A DNA stretch of 64,000 nt. Origin: Clytia hemisphaerica (Eukaryota > Cnidaria > Hydrozoa > Leptothecata > Clytiidae). Below, one piece after another: positions 10,755-22,800 of this stretch. The notes under the pieces were generated by a model. That model was given only the letters and a program-made list of their open reading frames with translations. It had not been told where the DNA came from and searched no databases. The stretch is from positions 799,007 through 863,006 of the forward strand of contig CACVBU010001134.1 in the NCBI GenBank assembly GCA_902728285.1. Reading direction: 5' to 3'. Within the stretch, counting starts at the first letter, position 1. Every line of letters begins with the position of its first letter. Both the position numbers and the translations under genes were made by a program.

Positions 10755-11295
10755 AAATAAGCTATTCTCAACTTCAGTTGAGCTACAATCTGACATGTGT
10801 CTGTCTGTCTGTCACAAAAACTTTACGGCAGCCTGGAGACTTTAAAAATGCTTGGATTTGGCTGAAATTTGGCACACTTGTTCCTTGGGTGAATATCTGG
10901 GGGTGTTTTTTTCATTTTTTAAAAATTTTGATTTTTGGGGCCTGGGGACGAGTTTTTCGTCAAAACGAGGCTAAAACTTTGGGGCAGCCTGGAGACTTCA
11001 AAAATGGTCGGATTTGGCTGAAATTTGGCACACTTGTTCCTTGGGTGAATATCTGGGGATTTTTTTTTCATTTTTTGAAAATTTTGATTTTTGGGGCCTG
11101 GGGACGAGTTTTTCTCCAAAACGAGGCCAAAACTTTGGGGCAGCCTGGAGACTTCAAAAATTGTTCGATTTGGCTGAAATTTTGCACACTTGTTCCTTCG
11201 GTGAATATCTGGGGTTCTACAATTGGGCCTATGAATAGTTTGAAGGCACTGAAGTTGATCCCAGTGCGTTGCGCACGTTCGACTATACAATGAAC
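10755..11295. mobile_element. Helentron/DINE-like element with 156-bp tandem core
   Basis: Begins with the self-complementary TTCTCAACTTCAGTTGAGCT, then a CTGT microsatellite, then about 2.5 copies of a 156-bp unit (CAGCCTGGAGACTTC at 10829, 10985 and 11141). It ends near a short hairpin GTGCGTTGCGCAC (about 11261). Subterminal palindrome, tetranucleotide run, tandem core and hairpin together match the architecture of non-autonomous Helentrons, as known from DINE-1 and pearl elements. Related copies are at 34630 and 63595. The open frames through it are artefacts of the repeat. Confidence 0.6.
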
Positions 11296-11414
11296 GTTTT
11301 TTTATAAACATAACGCTTATAACCATATCCAGTCCGTCTCAAATCTTTTTAGACATTGGCTTTAGTTAATTGGCATTGGCTTTGGTTAACGGAAAAACTT
11401 AAGCATTGGCTAAA

Positions 11415-12092
11415 CCATGAACATATAAACGACTGGACATCCATCTCCTTGGTATTTTTGAAGATAACACTGCTAGCTTCGTTGCCGCCTCGTTAAAATC
11501 ATCAAATGAAACAATAAATTCTGATGGTATACCTCTTGGGAATACCTTGCTAACAACGTCAAAATTTCGACAAAAGTCTTTGTTGTTCTACTTTTCTCAA
11601 GTCTTTTATCTATATCATAACAAAGATAACAGAGGCAAAATCATCGTCAGCTAGTCAAAACTCCGACTAATATTTCCAAATTTTGACTTAAAAGTGTCTA
11701 AAAATTTTAGAGAGTGTCACATTCTAATTTCGATATTCTTATGACACAGGCTCTCAACTTTGGCAAGCTATTTTTTTCAAGTCATAAAAAAAATTATTGG
11801 AGTGACAAAAGGGATTCAAAAGTATACACGCAGTTGAAATTCTGCATTTCAGAGTTGAAAAAGTTAATAAAATATATTGCAAACTCGTGAAAAAATTTGA
11901 AAATAATTTTTTTGTGCATTAGGAGTAATGTTCAAGCTCTATCAATCATTTTACCTAAACAATTCAAAGAAATAAAATTACGACGGAATATTGTCGGATT
12001 TTTTATAGCAATTTTGAAATACAGACGGCAACGAAGCTCGCTTCAAAGAGACAATAAAAGATAGATGTCCAGTCGTTTATATGTTCATGGCT
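11415..12092. mobile_element. 678-bp MITE with long terminal inverted repeats
   Basis: CCATGAACATATAAACGACT at the left end is mirrored at 12070-12092, with the inverted match reaching about 35 bp (to GGACATC then ATCT). The interior is A/T-rich and non-coding. The flanks share GGCTAAA-like sequence, but I could not fix the exact target duplication. Confidence 0.85.
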
Positions 12093-12094
12093 AA

Positions 12095-13849
12095 ACATAT
12101 GCTAAGCTTTGGTTAACGAAATCTCAAATCTTAACTTTATTATAATTTCGAAATTTACCCTATTAATTTGAGGATCAGAAAAGAATTTAGCTAAGCGAGG
12201 CTTGCGAGAACTTATCCTGTGCTTATAGAAAACGTGTAGAGGGATTTCAAGGGGCCTCTGACTACTTTTTATGTATGTGACCAAAAAGAAAAAGAACTGC
12301 CATAAGACAAGAAAATTTACTGGTTCTTAAAAAAATGTAACGAAAACCAACGATCCCTAACTAAAGATTTACCCTAACTATCCAGATGGCTAATTATTAA
12401 CAGCCGGATGTGATTTGCTATTATTAAGACTCGTATAGATCGAGAAAAATCTTCTTCTTTCTTTTATTTTTATTAGAACCCGCGAATTACAAATTACCTA
12501 ATTTTTTCATTTTTCATCAACAAATTTGAAAAATCCCTAGGAAAGTGAAAGAAATGTGTCCATAACTGGGCAAAACCGCAAAAGTTAATTTCCGCGAAAT
12601 GCGATAGTTAAGATTTTTTTTTCGATTTTTGCGAAGCGAATTTATGAGCGAAGCAGTTTTGCTATATTGTGCACGTACCTTTAACTTCTATCCCAAGCGA
12701 AAATTTGCTATAAAATTTGCTATATAAATCACATCTTCAAACCGATGATTTTATCAAAATGACCTTGAATGGTTTGGCTTGAAGCCACGAAAACTTTCTC
12801 GGTTTGGTAGCTAGGACTGCGAAAAATGCCGTTTTAAAATGGTGTACCCTACCAGTGAACAGCAACAAAATTACCGGAAGCCGAAACACGGACTTAGAAT
12901 CTGAAGTTGATCAAATTGTCGCGCGGGCGGCACGCATCTAAGCAATCTAAGCAGTGGTTCTCTTCGGTTTTTAATGTTTATTTTGCTGTTAAATGGAAAA
13001 AAAATAGTTTGAATGGTGACAAAAAGGATCTTCATCATCCCTTGACTTTTAACAGCAAGTATCAAGTATCAAATAAGGTCAATCAATGAGATGTTTTTGC
13101 AAGTCGCGCGGGCGGGAGGGAGTGCTCTTTTAGTGAACGAAACTTACCTTGCAAAACCAAGTGGATATTCTATGATAAAGAAGTACGGAGGTAATCAAAT
13201 TTGTCGAATTTGTCAAGAAATAAATCAAAACTGCTGAAGAACCAACAAGCCATCTTTGTACATTTTTGTTTTTGTTTTATTTTTATGTTTTGTTGTGATG
13301 ATTTCGACAGACGATTCGTGATTCAAATAAAAATGTTCGATCGTTCGACGAATATCGTTCGATTTTATTAAGGCACCGTTTACACTAGAATAACTAGAAG
13401 GAAAACAAAAGAGCGATGCGCAGGGCAGCACGGCGGGTGTTGTGCCGCCGTGGATTATGTAATGTGTTTGGGGCATTAAGGCTCTTACAACCCTGTCTCT
13501 ATAGCGGCTTTATTATATTAGAAGAGGGATTTTAAGAGAGTCTCTTATTTTGCTAGCAACTTGCGAATTGAGGTGGAATCTGGATCGCTTCGCAACCCTT
13601 ATACAATACGGCTAGTAGTCTGCTTTTTTGGGACACACTTTAGACTAGGAGCACTTTCCGTTTCCGAGGTTGCAATTTTAAAACAAATACTGAAAATCCA
13701 AATAATGATAAAATAATTCTTGAAAATTGAAAAATCTGCTAAGGTAAAAAAACCAAGCAAAAGCTAAAAATTGAGACAAATTAAAGCCTTTTTGTGGTTT
13801 ACTTGTACTTTAGTAAAAACTTTGCGCTTTATTCTATTCTATTTCACAG
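12095..13849. other. No gene identified before the first NBAS-like exon
   Basis: 1.7 kb of low-complexity sequence with no exon I can support. GCGCGGGCGG occurs at about 12920 and 13107, perhaps a short dispersed repeat. Upstream NBAS exons, expected if the gene is complete, were not found here. Confidence 0.45.
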
Positions 13850-16800
13850 CTCATCCAATTGAGTAATCTTTTACAAATCTGTGGCCATGATAACAAAGAA
13901 CGGATTGGACAAGTCAACATTAAAATTGCTGAATCAGCATTTGAGCATAAAGATTACACATACGCTGGCATCGTTTGTGTACAGTTGGTGGATGATAATT
14001 ATTCTAATGCTTGGTATATTTGCAGGTACACGTTTTTTTTATAGAATAAAACTAACTATTCATGATATGCAATGACTTCACGAAATTATGCAACTTTTCT
14101 GATTTTGTTCCACCCAATAATACGTCACTTTTTCTATTGTTTATAAAGTGACGTATTGGGTGGAAAATTTTGAAAGTTCTCAGAAGACTCTCCACTGTTG
14201 CATATCATGGATATAAGAACATAAAGTTTTGATGGCCAAAATATTTTAATTCATGATATGCACCATTGCAATGTCTTCCATTCCACCCAATAGCTGATTG
14301 GTTGAAAGTGACGTTTTGACTGCTTTTACGTCACTTCCAACCAATGAGCTATTGGGTCCATGACGTAATGTCAGAAGACATTGCAGTGGTGCATATCATG
14401 AATAAGAAGTTAGAACATTTTAAAGGCTTTGTGGATTCTAAAACACCAAATTTCAAAAACATTTTTAGGCATAAAACCGAAAAAGTTAAGAACATACGGA
14501 CCCTTAAAATTATTTTGATGTTCTTATAAAAATATGTTAGCATATAAGTTTTTAGTTTTTGAGGCCTTGTCCTGCCTTGTCTGAGTCCGGTTGCCGTATC
14601 AATTCAAAACAGCTTAAATTCAGTGAAGATCTTTCGGCATTTTCAGTAACATTGGGTATCGATTTAACCTCCAACATTCGACTACTTTAAGGGCAGAAAG
14701 TTTCGCGGGCAGAAAGTTTCGCAAGACCGAAAAGTCGCTAAACTTCGCGGATTTAAGTTTCGCGATTTTTACTTTTTGAAGAAAATTTACGGAAGAAACT
14801 TTCGCGGTTTTTTGTGAATGTTCAATTTTAGTAGCAATGACTTTCGCGAGTGGCTAGGGAAAGTGAATAAAAAATCATTTCAAATATCATTTTTTTCTTC
14901 AATCGAAAGAGTGATATGCTAATAAATGAAAAATAAACTATTTGCACTTCTTCCTCCCATTCCGAATCCTAGCCAGTGCGATTATATCGATAATATCGAC
15001 TCTCCTCGGCTTTAAAACTTGGAAAAAACGCGATTTTTAGGAAAATTTAATTTTTCTCAAAATTAACTTTCGCGAATCTCTTGTTTAATTTCTTAGCTGG
15101 CAGAAACTTTGGCGAAAAAATGCCAAAAACGCGAAAAACGCGAAAGTTTCTGCCCTTAAAGTATTACAGTTGTTTCAATTCAAAAAAGGCTTTAACGCTT
15201 TAAGCCACCAAAAGTTTAACGGATCTAAGAATCGAAAATATATTTTCAGACTTCAGACCTCAATCATGGAAAATCCCACAACTTCAAGTTTTACTTTCGA
15301 AAGCTGGCTTGCAGAGGAGTTTGATAAATTGCTTCCTTTCCGTGCCCTCGTGTCTTTCGTGCGCCTCCTAGGTAGTTTTCGGGCCCGAAAATAAGCCTTT
15401 ACTGACGTCCGAACCGAATTTCACTTGATCGACTTTCAGGCTATTATTTGGCCTACGGATTCATGGGTTATGCGCTGATCTCAACTTTTGAATAAAATGG
15501 ACTGAGTAGGATGCCTTGGATTGATACGACGCAACGAAGAAACTTTATGGATACGCTAAAGATCTTGTCGGGAAAATTTAATAACATATGGAAAGTTTTT
15601 GATGAAGGCATTCTATTTCCCTCACAATGAAATTCGGGGCTCGGTAATCATTTTTAGGTTTTTTACTAACGATATTATGAAGGGAGTTATCCTTCATATA
15701 TGAACAGTTTTAGCTGGGAGGCACTTAAAGCACTTGAGTACAGAATTCTTTTTCTATTGGAACAGGAAACTTGGTGAATGTGCCAAATACACAAACTTCA
15801 CAATCAGGTATGTTTTATTGAGTAAACACAAGTTATAAAGGGTTTTAGGTTTCAGATATTCATTTACATATCCTGAGCAAATCCCCAAAGCTCTTTGCCT
15901 AACTACAATCATGGTCAAAATCTAATGAGAATTTAGCTGATTTCCTCGTTTTTCAAAATTTTGAGTTCGGGCGAGCAAGTCGATTTTGGGCCATCTTTTA
16001 AATTTAATCGGATTATTTCAATTTAGCACGGGTTTATAGAGTTACGCTTTATTGGACTATTTTTGAACTTTTGGATCCTCAGATCCTAAAATCTTAGGTT
16101 TTAAGTCTTAGCTTTAAAACTCACAGTTTAAACTCTACCCTTCCAACCTAACTTAGAGCACTTCCAAATCGTTTGTGGTTTTGAAAATTCGTGGGAAAAA
16201 AAAGAACCCATTTTTAGAATTTTCAAATTGTGATATCTCAACTTTGGAACATAGTTACACAAAAATAACTTTTAATAGCACCAAATCACGCTTAACGTTT
16301 TTTTCCTTTCCTGATTTTTCGTTCCCTTATTGAAAATAGAACTATGGAGAATATTTTTTTCTCTCTCATTTTCCAGGCAAAAGTTGTTGAGTTTTGCGTT
16401 ACCTTATTGTCCAGTACACCACATCGAAGAAGTTTTACAAGAGAAAACTCAACTGGAAACCCAGGTTAGATATTATTTGAAATCTTTTTTTTAAGGCCCA
16501 GTTGTGGATCTGAGGAGGGTTCAAAATTTATGACAGGGGTAGTCTTCATTTCCTTATAAGATATGGTTAAGAAATCCCCATTGACCATTTTTGCGGGAAT
16601 TGCGTTTTTAGTAACCCATTTTTTTATCAACAGTGCATTGTCTGGGCTCAGTTTCTAAAATTGATTCATACACCTTTTTTACTCTAATAATTTTGGTACG
16701 GGGGGTTGGGTGTATTTTCACGAAAAGGGAATAAAGGACAAAATGACAAAAGGAAGATAATATTGAGTCTTATCGAGGTTACCACTTTATTGATGTGCCT

Positions 16801-19800
16801 CAGAACAGAACTGTGACAATTGAACATGGATGTTACACGATTTTCTTTATAAGAACGATGTTTTTTCATTTCAGAATGGATATTCTTAACTTTTTGGGGA
16901 AAATCATCCTAAAATAATATATTCTTACAGTATATTCTTCGGTTATGATCCAACCTAGCCTAATTCTACCATGTAATACATACCTTGAGCAAAGATTCGC
17001 AAAGATTTTTGTGAAAGCTTTTAGCATTACTGGGGGATAAATGGCAGTTATTCTTAACAAGTTCTTAATGTTTTGCCGATTTCATCATGAATATTTTTGT
17101 ACAGTATATTCTTATTATAAAAAAAACGTGAAACTTATTTCTTACTCTGCATAGGTTTTGTACGAGAGATTGGGTGTATTTACGAAAGAAGGCAAGAAAG
17201 ACAAAATTGTGACGTCATCTAAGAAAGAAACTGAAGAAGAAAACAACGAAGACAATGTCGATGGGGTATGTCGTTTCTTTATTATTAATATTTTATAAGA
17301 ACTATACTCTGCGAGGCTCAAAAAATGTTTCATAAATAAGAACAATATTTACGAGCAATCCTGAACCAAGAATTTGTGCTTTGTTTCCATATTTTCAAGC
17401 AACTTTCAAGTAAGTAGTGTGAATAACCCTTAGTACAGAGATGTGTGCTGCTTCACGTAAAAGTCATATTTAATGATGATAAACACGTCAACAACAACAT
17501 AAGATAAACCAATACCAATTATGTTGTTATGACGTTTGTATGCATTAAGAGAATAAAAAAACATGGAATCAAGCATGTAGTTACACACTTCTTATTTTTC
17601 TTCTCCATGGGTAAAGCTAACAGAAAAATTAATAAAAGAATTCTTCGATAGCATATTCACCAAGTCATAAATCTTCTCACATTCTCTTTCTTTGACTGGC
17701 TGGTACTGTCCAAATAATCGAAAAGTTGACTATAACTGTTCAAGAAAAGGATTCTACTGCAACAAACACCATGAATCTATCAGCAAAGTACAACACAACT
17801 TTCTGTCACGACCTTCCGATAGCTGTTGGTAATAAAACATTTTGTGGCTTAACAGAAAAGTGGACACCTCGATTCAATCATGGAACCTTATTGGCAATGA
17901 CGTTGACTCCAGTTTTGATTTACTGGTTAGTTTTACTTCTGACGGTGAGAAAGCTTTTCAACAAGCTTCGTTTATTTAGACAATGGCGAAAGACAACGGT
18001 TAGATATACTAAAAAAAGAGAGGCGTTATTACGTGTGTATTACAAACAAGTTTTTCCAAATAATGACCCCGAGTATTTTATATGGCAACTCATTTATGTC
18101 AAAGGTGGTGGGTATGAAAATTTGGAAGGAGTTAAAGAACTGTTTGATGAGAACTCAAATCAAGACAGCACTCCCTTTTTTGAAAAGTTGAGAAATATTT
18201 ATATTGCTGGTTTGAAACAAAGTTATCGCAGTGGGCTTTTATTCAACCTTAAAACATATTTCTCTTTGATTGTATTGATTTTGCTCAAATACTTTTGGGA
18301 TGCCATCGATTTAACTTTGGATGTTTACATCTTCTACCGATTGGAGCGAGGTGAGATTTTGGATGACGCAATTTACCGAAATACCAATGTCAATACTGCT
18401 ATTTATGTATTCGCCGTTCTTGGATGTATTGCTAAGATAGGAGCTTGGAAAAACTATAGTAATACTGAAAGAGGACTTATCAAAACAGGCGAACGCGAAT
18501 TGGAAGATACCTTCAATTTCTTGAAACATGTAATTTTTACGATTAGCTTTCTTTATGAAGACGGACCTGAATCGATTTTGGAATATTTCTACATTGAGAA
18601 ATACACGTTTTTTTTTTTATAAGAACAAACTATATAAGAACATAAGGCTTCGAGGCCCAAAAATTTAAGAACATTCTAAGAACATTCTAAGGCTTTGGAG
18701 ACTTAAAAACATGCATTTTCTTAAGAAATTACATCAAAATGCTCAACAAATGCTAAAAATAAGAACATTTTAAGAACATTTTTAGGCTTCAAATCCAAAA
18801 AACTAAGAACATCCGAAGGCTTCGAAAATTTTTGACGTTCTTATAAAAAAAAAAACGTGTATATCACTTCCTACACCCCGTTGATTATAGTCAAAGATAC
18901 TGTTGTTGCTTGCCTCTTCATCCTCACATTGATCATGATATTGAAGTCCAGTATAAAGGCAATCACTTCACACATCACTTCACACTACGAATATTTTAGC
19001 TTCATAGTAGCCGCTGTAACCAGTGCTTCTATATTACGAGTGGGTGGTGCTTTATATCAATGTATAACCAAGAAATTGAGGAGATCTTGCTTCTTGGTTG
19101 ACAATGGAAGGATTTTACAAACACCTTTTAATATCGGATGTTTGAGAGGTGTAGACTATGCTATTCTTGTATTGGTTAGTGTACCCTTATTATGTGTACT
19201 GCTTTCGCCTACACGTTTTCTTTCTTATAAGGGCCCTTATAAGGAACCTTAACTTTGCTCTGAGCCTGGAGCTCCTTTTTTTTTCAGAGAATTTCAGTCT
19301 CAAAGTTCCTTATCGAGTTCCTTACTACATAGGAAATTTTGAACTTTTTGCCCCTTGAAAGATCAAAATTTGGTCAAATTAGTCCCAATAAGGTGCATTA
19401 TTTTCAAATCCACTTATTCTCAGCCTGAGCAGTTCCTTAACAATTCCTTATTTTTGAACCATTTTCAGCCTCGAGTTCCTTATAAACGTGTTCCTTATAT
19501 AAAAAAAAACGTGTATATATTATAGTATTTTTGGACGTGACACGTCTTTTTGTAGCTGTAGGTCCGGCGATGAAAGCTCTGTCCGTTTGTTTGTTTTTTT
19601 TGGACTTTGTGAAAAATTGGATCATTAATTTTTTCTGATTTTTTCCATTAAAGTAGGGTACCATCATAGGTAAAGATTATTATTCTTATTATTATTAGTT
19701 TTTTTAAGATGAAAATGTTCGGTGGGGGCAATGGTTTGAGTTTTCTAGAAACATTTATTATTTTTTGGCTGAAAAACGAATCTTTATCTATAAGAATTAC

Positions 19801-22800
19801 TATTTATAAGCATAGATCAATGTTCTTAGCCAAATTATTATTTGTATTATTATTTTTTCTAAAAGAAGAAAATGTCACGGTAGAGCGCGATGATTTGAGT
19901 TTTCTGGAAACCTTATTTATTAAGGTGTGTATTTTTCTGATAGTGGATTGTTTTTATAAAGAAAAGCGTTTAATAGCTTTTTTATTTCTTTTTCAAAAGT
20001 CTTTTTCAATAGTGTTGATAGTTTCTTCCAATATAGGGAGTTTCTAAACATCGACCAGAAATGGCGACCACGACCAGCGACCACGACCGGCGACCAGATA
20101 AATTTGGGTTATCGAGTTTATTTGCTCTCTCCGCCGTAGAGAATGTTTAAATCAAGTCCTCAGAATACTAAAAAGTGACCTTTGAAGTAACCAGTCATTT
20201 TCTTGACAAAGTGACACTATTTGACAAAAATATTGACAGGGTCATTAAGTATGATGTTTGTAAGATTTGTTAAACCAAATATTTTAATTATGCTGAATGA
20301 GATGCCTTTAGTATGAATAGATAGAACTTGTCAGTAGGAAAATATTGGGAAGGCCAGTTTTAGAGATATGAATCCAATCAATTATTCTATTGTCTTTATG
20401 CTGACAAAATGACTAATTTCGACAGAAATAACGATCTGATGATGCAATACAAAGCTTTTCAAACCATTTTCAAAAGATTTTGTGCCACTAATTATTGTGA
20501 TGCCGATAATGCAAAAGGTTTCGTCCAAGCATCTGAAGAAAAGAGAAAACTGTGGAGTTATTTTTGAGATTTAATCGACTAATCTATACAGCACAGGAAA
20601 TAACGATTTTGAGTAGGCTACAAAAAATGTCCGATAAGGGTTACTTTGGCTTGAAAATTATGACTTCAGACGGATCTCATTATATTCTTACCATAGTATA
20701 GTTTTTATGTGAAAAATAAAACGTTTTAATGAAGATAATATACACCACTTGTATTCTTTTCCTGGTAATTTCAAAAGTTGAAATGGTCCGGTTGGGCCGG
20801 TTACAGAATTCGTCCTATTTTTGTCAATCCGACATTAAAATTCAACCCGACTTGGAGACTAATAACTGTACGAATATCAGACTGATATGATTAGGGTTTG
20901 GAGTAATTCAGTGTGTCTACGGGTCCCACAGACCTTTGAAACCTGGGTATATTTTTGAAAAATGTAACCCTCATGTCTCAGATTTCTTTGAAATTATTAA
21001 TGAGAAATGAAAATCCTGAAAATTTTAGCCTTGTAGCTTTTTTAGTTCCCAAGATATCGCCATTTGAAATTTTTCCCCTTTTTGCTTTGCGGTCCCAAAA
21101 TCCGCCATTTTGAATTCACGTTTTTTTTAATATTTCCTACTAAATGAAGAATGCTACAGGGCTGAAATTTGGATTTAGGGTAATTTTGAGGTAAGGAATC
21201 CAAAAAAAGCACTTAAAACCATCAGAAATGAAGTTTTGACATGCTATTGATCTGTTTGATCTTGCAAAGACCACTGAAAAACCAAATATTAGATTATGAA
21301 TCAATGATAGATTTGTGTGTAACCGAATTAAAGGACGTACATTTTGTTGGAATAAGCCAAGATGAAACAAAGGTAGTTAGAGAAGAATTGAAAAAAATGT
21401 TTTGATGCTGGTGATACTGTTCCAGGAACAAGAAAAAGCCATCATTTTGTACCTCAATCCAAGTCGAAAATCACTCACAAGTTGACAAGTGAGGTTAATA
21501 ACTCCATAATTTTTTATTTTAAATTAAAGGTATTTGAGCAGATTTATATTGCGTCCTTGAAAAACTTTAGCTATGTTGCATGTGTTTATGGAGACTTTTG
21601 GTGGATAGGAATGATTACAGAAATTGACATGAATAAGCAAGATGTATTAATTGAATTTTTACACCCTCATGGACCTCGTAAAAACTTTTACTAGCCCACC
21701 AAACAAGATAAGACAACAACAGGAAGAATGTATAAAATTTCGGAGAAAGATCATGCTAATATTATCTTTTCATATGATTGTTTTGTTAACAAGGTTTAGA
21801 ATTTTCTTTACCAATACACTAGTTACAATGCAATGGATTCTAGCTTGTATTGGGACACCAGCAACAACAACAGGAAGAATGTATGAAATTTCGGAGAAAG
21901 ATCATGCTAATATTATCTTTTCATATGATTGTTTTGTTAACAAGGTTTAGAATTTTCTTTATCAATACACTAGTTACAATGCAATGGATTCTAGCTTGTA
22001 TTGGGACACCAGCAACAACAACAGGAAGAATGTATGAAATTTCGGAGAAAGGCCATGCTAATATTATCTTTTCATATGATTGTTTTGTTAACAAAGTTTA
22101 GAATTTTCTTTATCAATACACTAGTTACAATGCAATGGATTCTAGCTTGTATTGGGACACCAGCAACAACAACAGTGGCTAAACGCGTGTAAAGAAGCAC
22201 AAGAAGAGATACGAAAAACAAAAGAGGAAAGCTGGAAGGACCTGCTAGAATCGACGTTACAAGAAAACGATGATCGCAAACTGTGGAACATTGTAAATTC
22301 CCTGAAAGGATGCCCGGAAACAAACTCCCCAAACGAGACTATGAGACACAACGGTCGAACGATCTCCTCAAACAAAAAGAAAGCAAACCTGTTTATACAA
22401 CATTACGCTAAAGTTAGTCGACACAAATTCACAAAGGATGAGAGATCACTAAATAGAAACCTCAAGAAAAGACTAGAAGCACCCTCCGTTGACACGGAAC
22501 ACGGAAGAGACTTCACCATCGGAGAATTAAAGAAAGTAATTTCAAAAATGAAAAGAAAAGGAGCACAAGGACCGGATGAGACCGACATTCCTTAAAGAAC
22601 TTGGCCCAAACGCCCAGCAAGAACTTCTAACAATCCTAAATATGTGCCTACGTAATGCAGCATGCCCCCATATTTGGAGAATAGCAACCATCTTACCACT
22701 TCTAAAAGCTAGCAAACCCACAAGCGAGCTTGCCTCCTTCCGCCCCATCAGTCTAACTTCGTGCGTCTCAAAATGCTTCGAAAGGATGATAGCAGAACGC

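Larger units (their letters stand above)
14027..14535. mobile_element. TACACG-type MITE abutting an NBAS splice donor, with two MITEs inside
   Basis: The left end (TACACGTTTTTTTTATA) starts at the T of the GT donor of exon 13850-14025. The right end is the degenerate TTCTTATAAAAATATG near 14520. Internal AAGAACAT...GGC motifs are shared with the element at 18604-18859. Two smaller palindromic elements (14059-14211, 14250-14402) have landed inside it. Confidence 0.6.

Noticed and set aside
10691-11326. Long frames on both strands at the 156-bp repeat
   Set aside because: Open because the repeat length is a multiple of three; similar sequence at 63.7 kb is in other frames and looks like a mobile element.
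18604-18859. First MITE as a spliced intron
   Set aside because: A GT is present near its left end but no AG lies near its right end; the first usable AG (about 18891) would remove conserved-looking residues.
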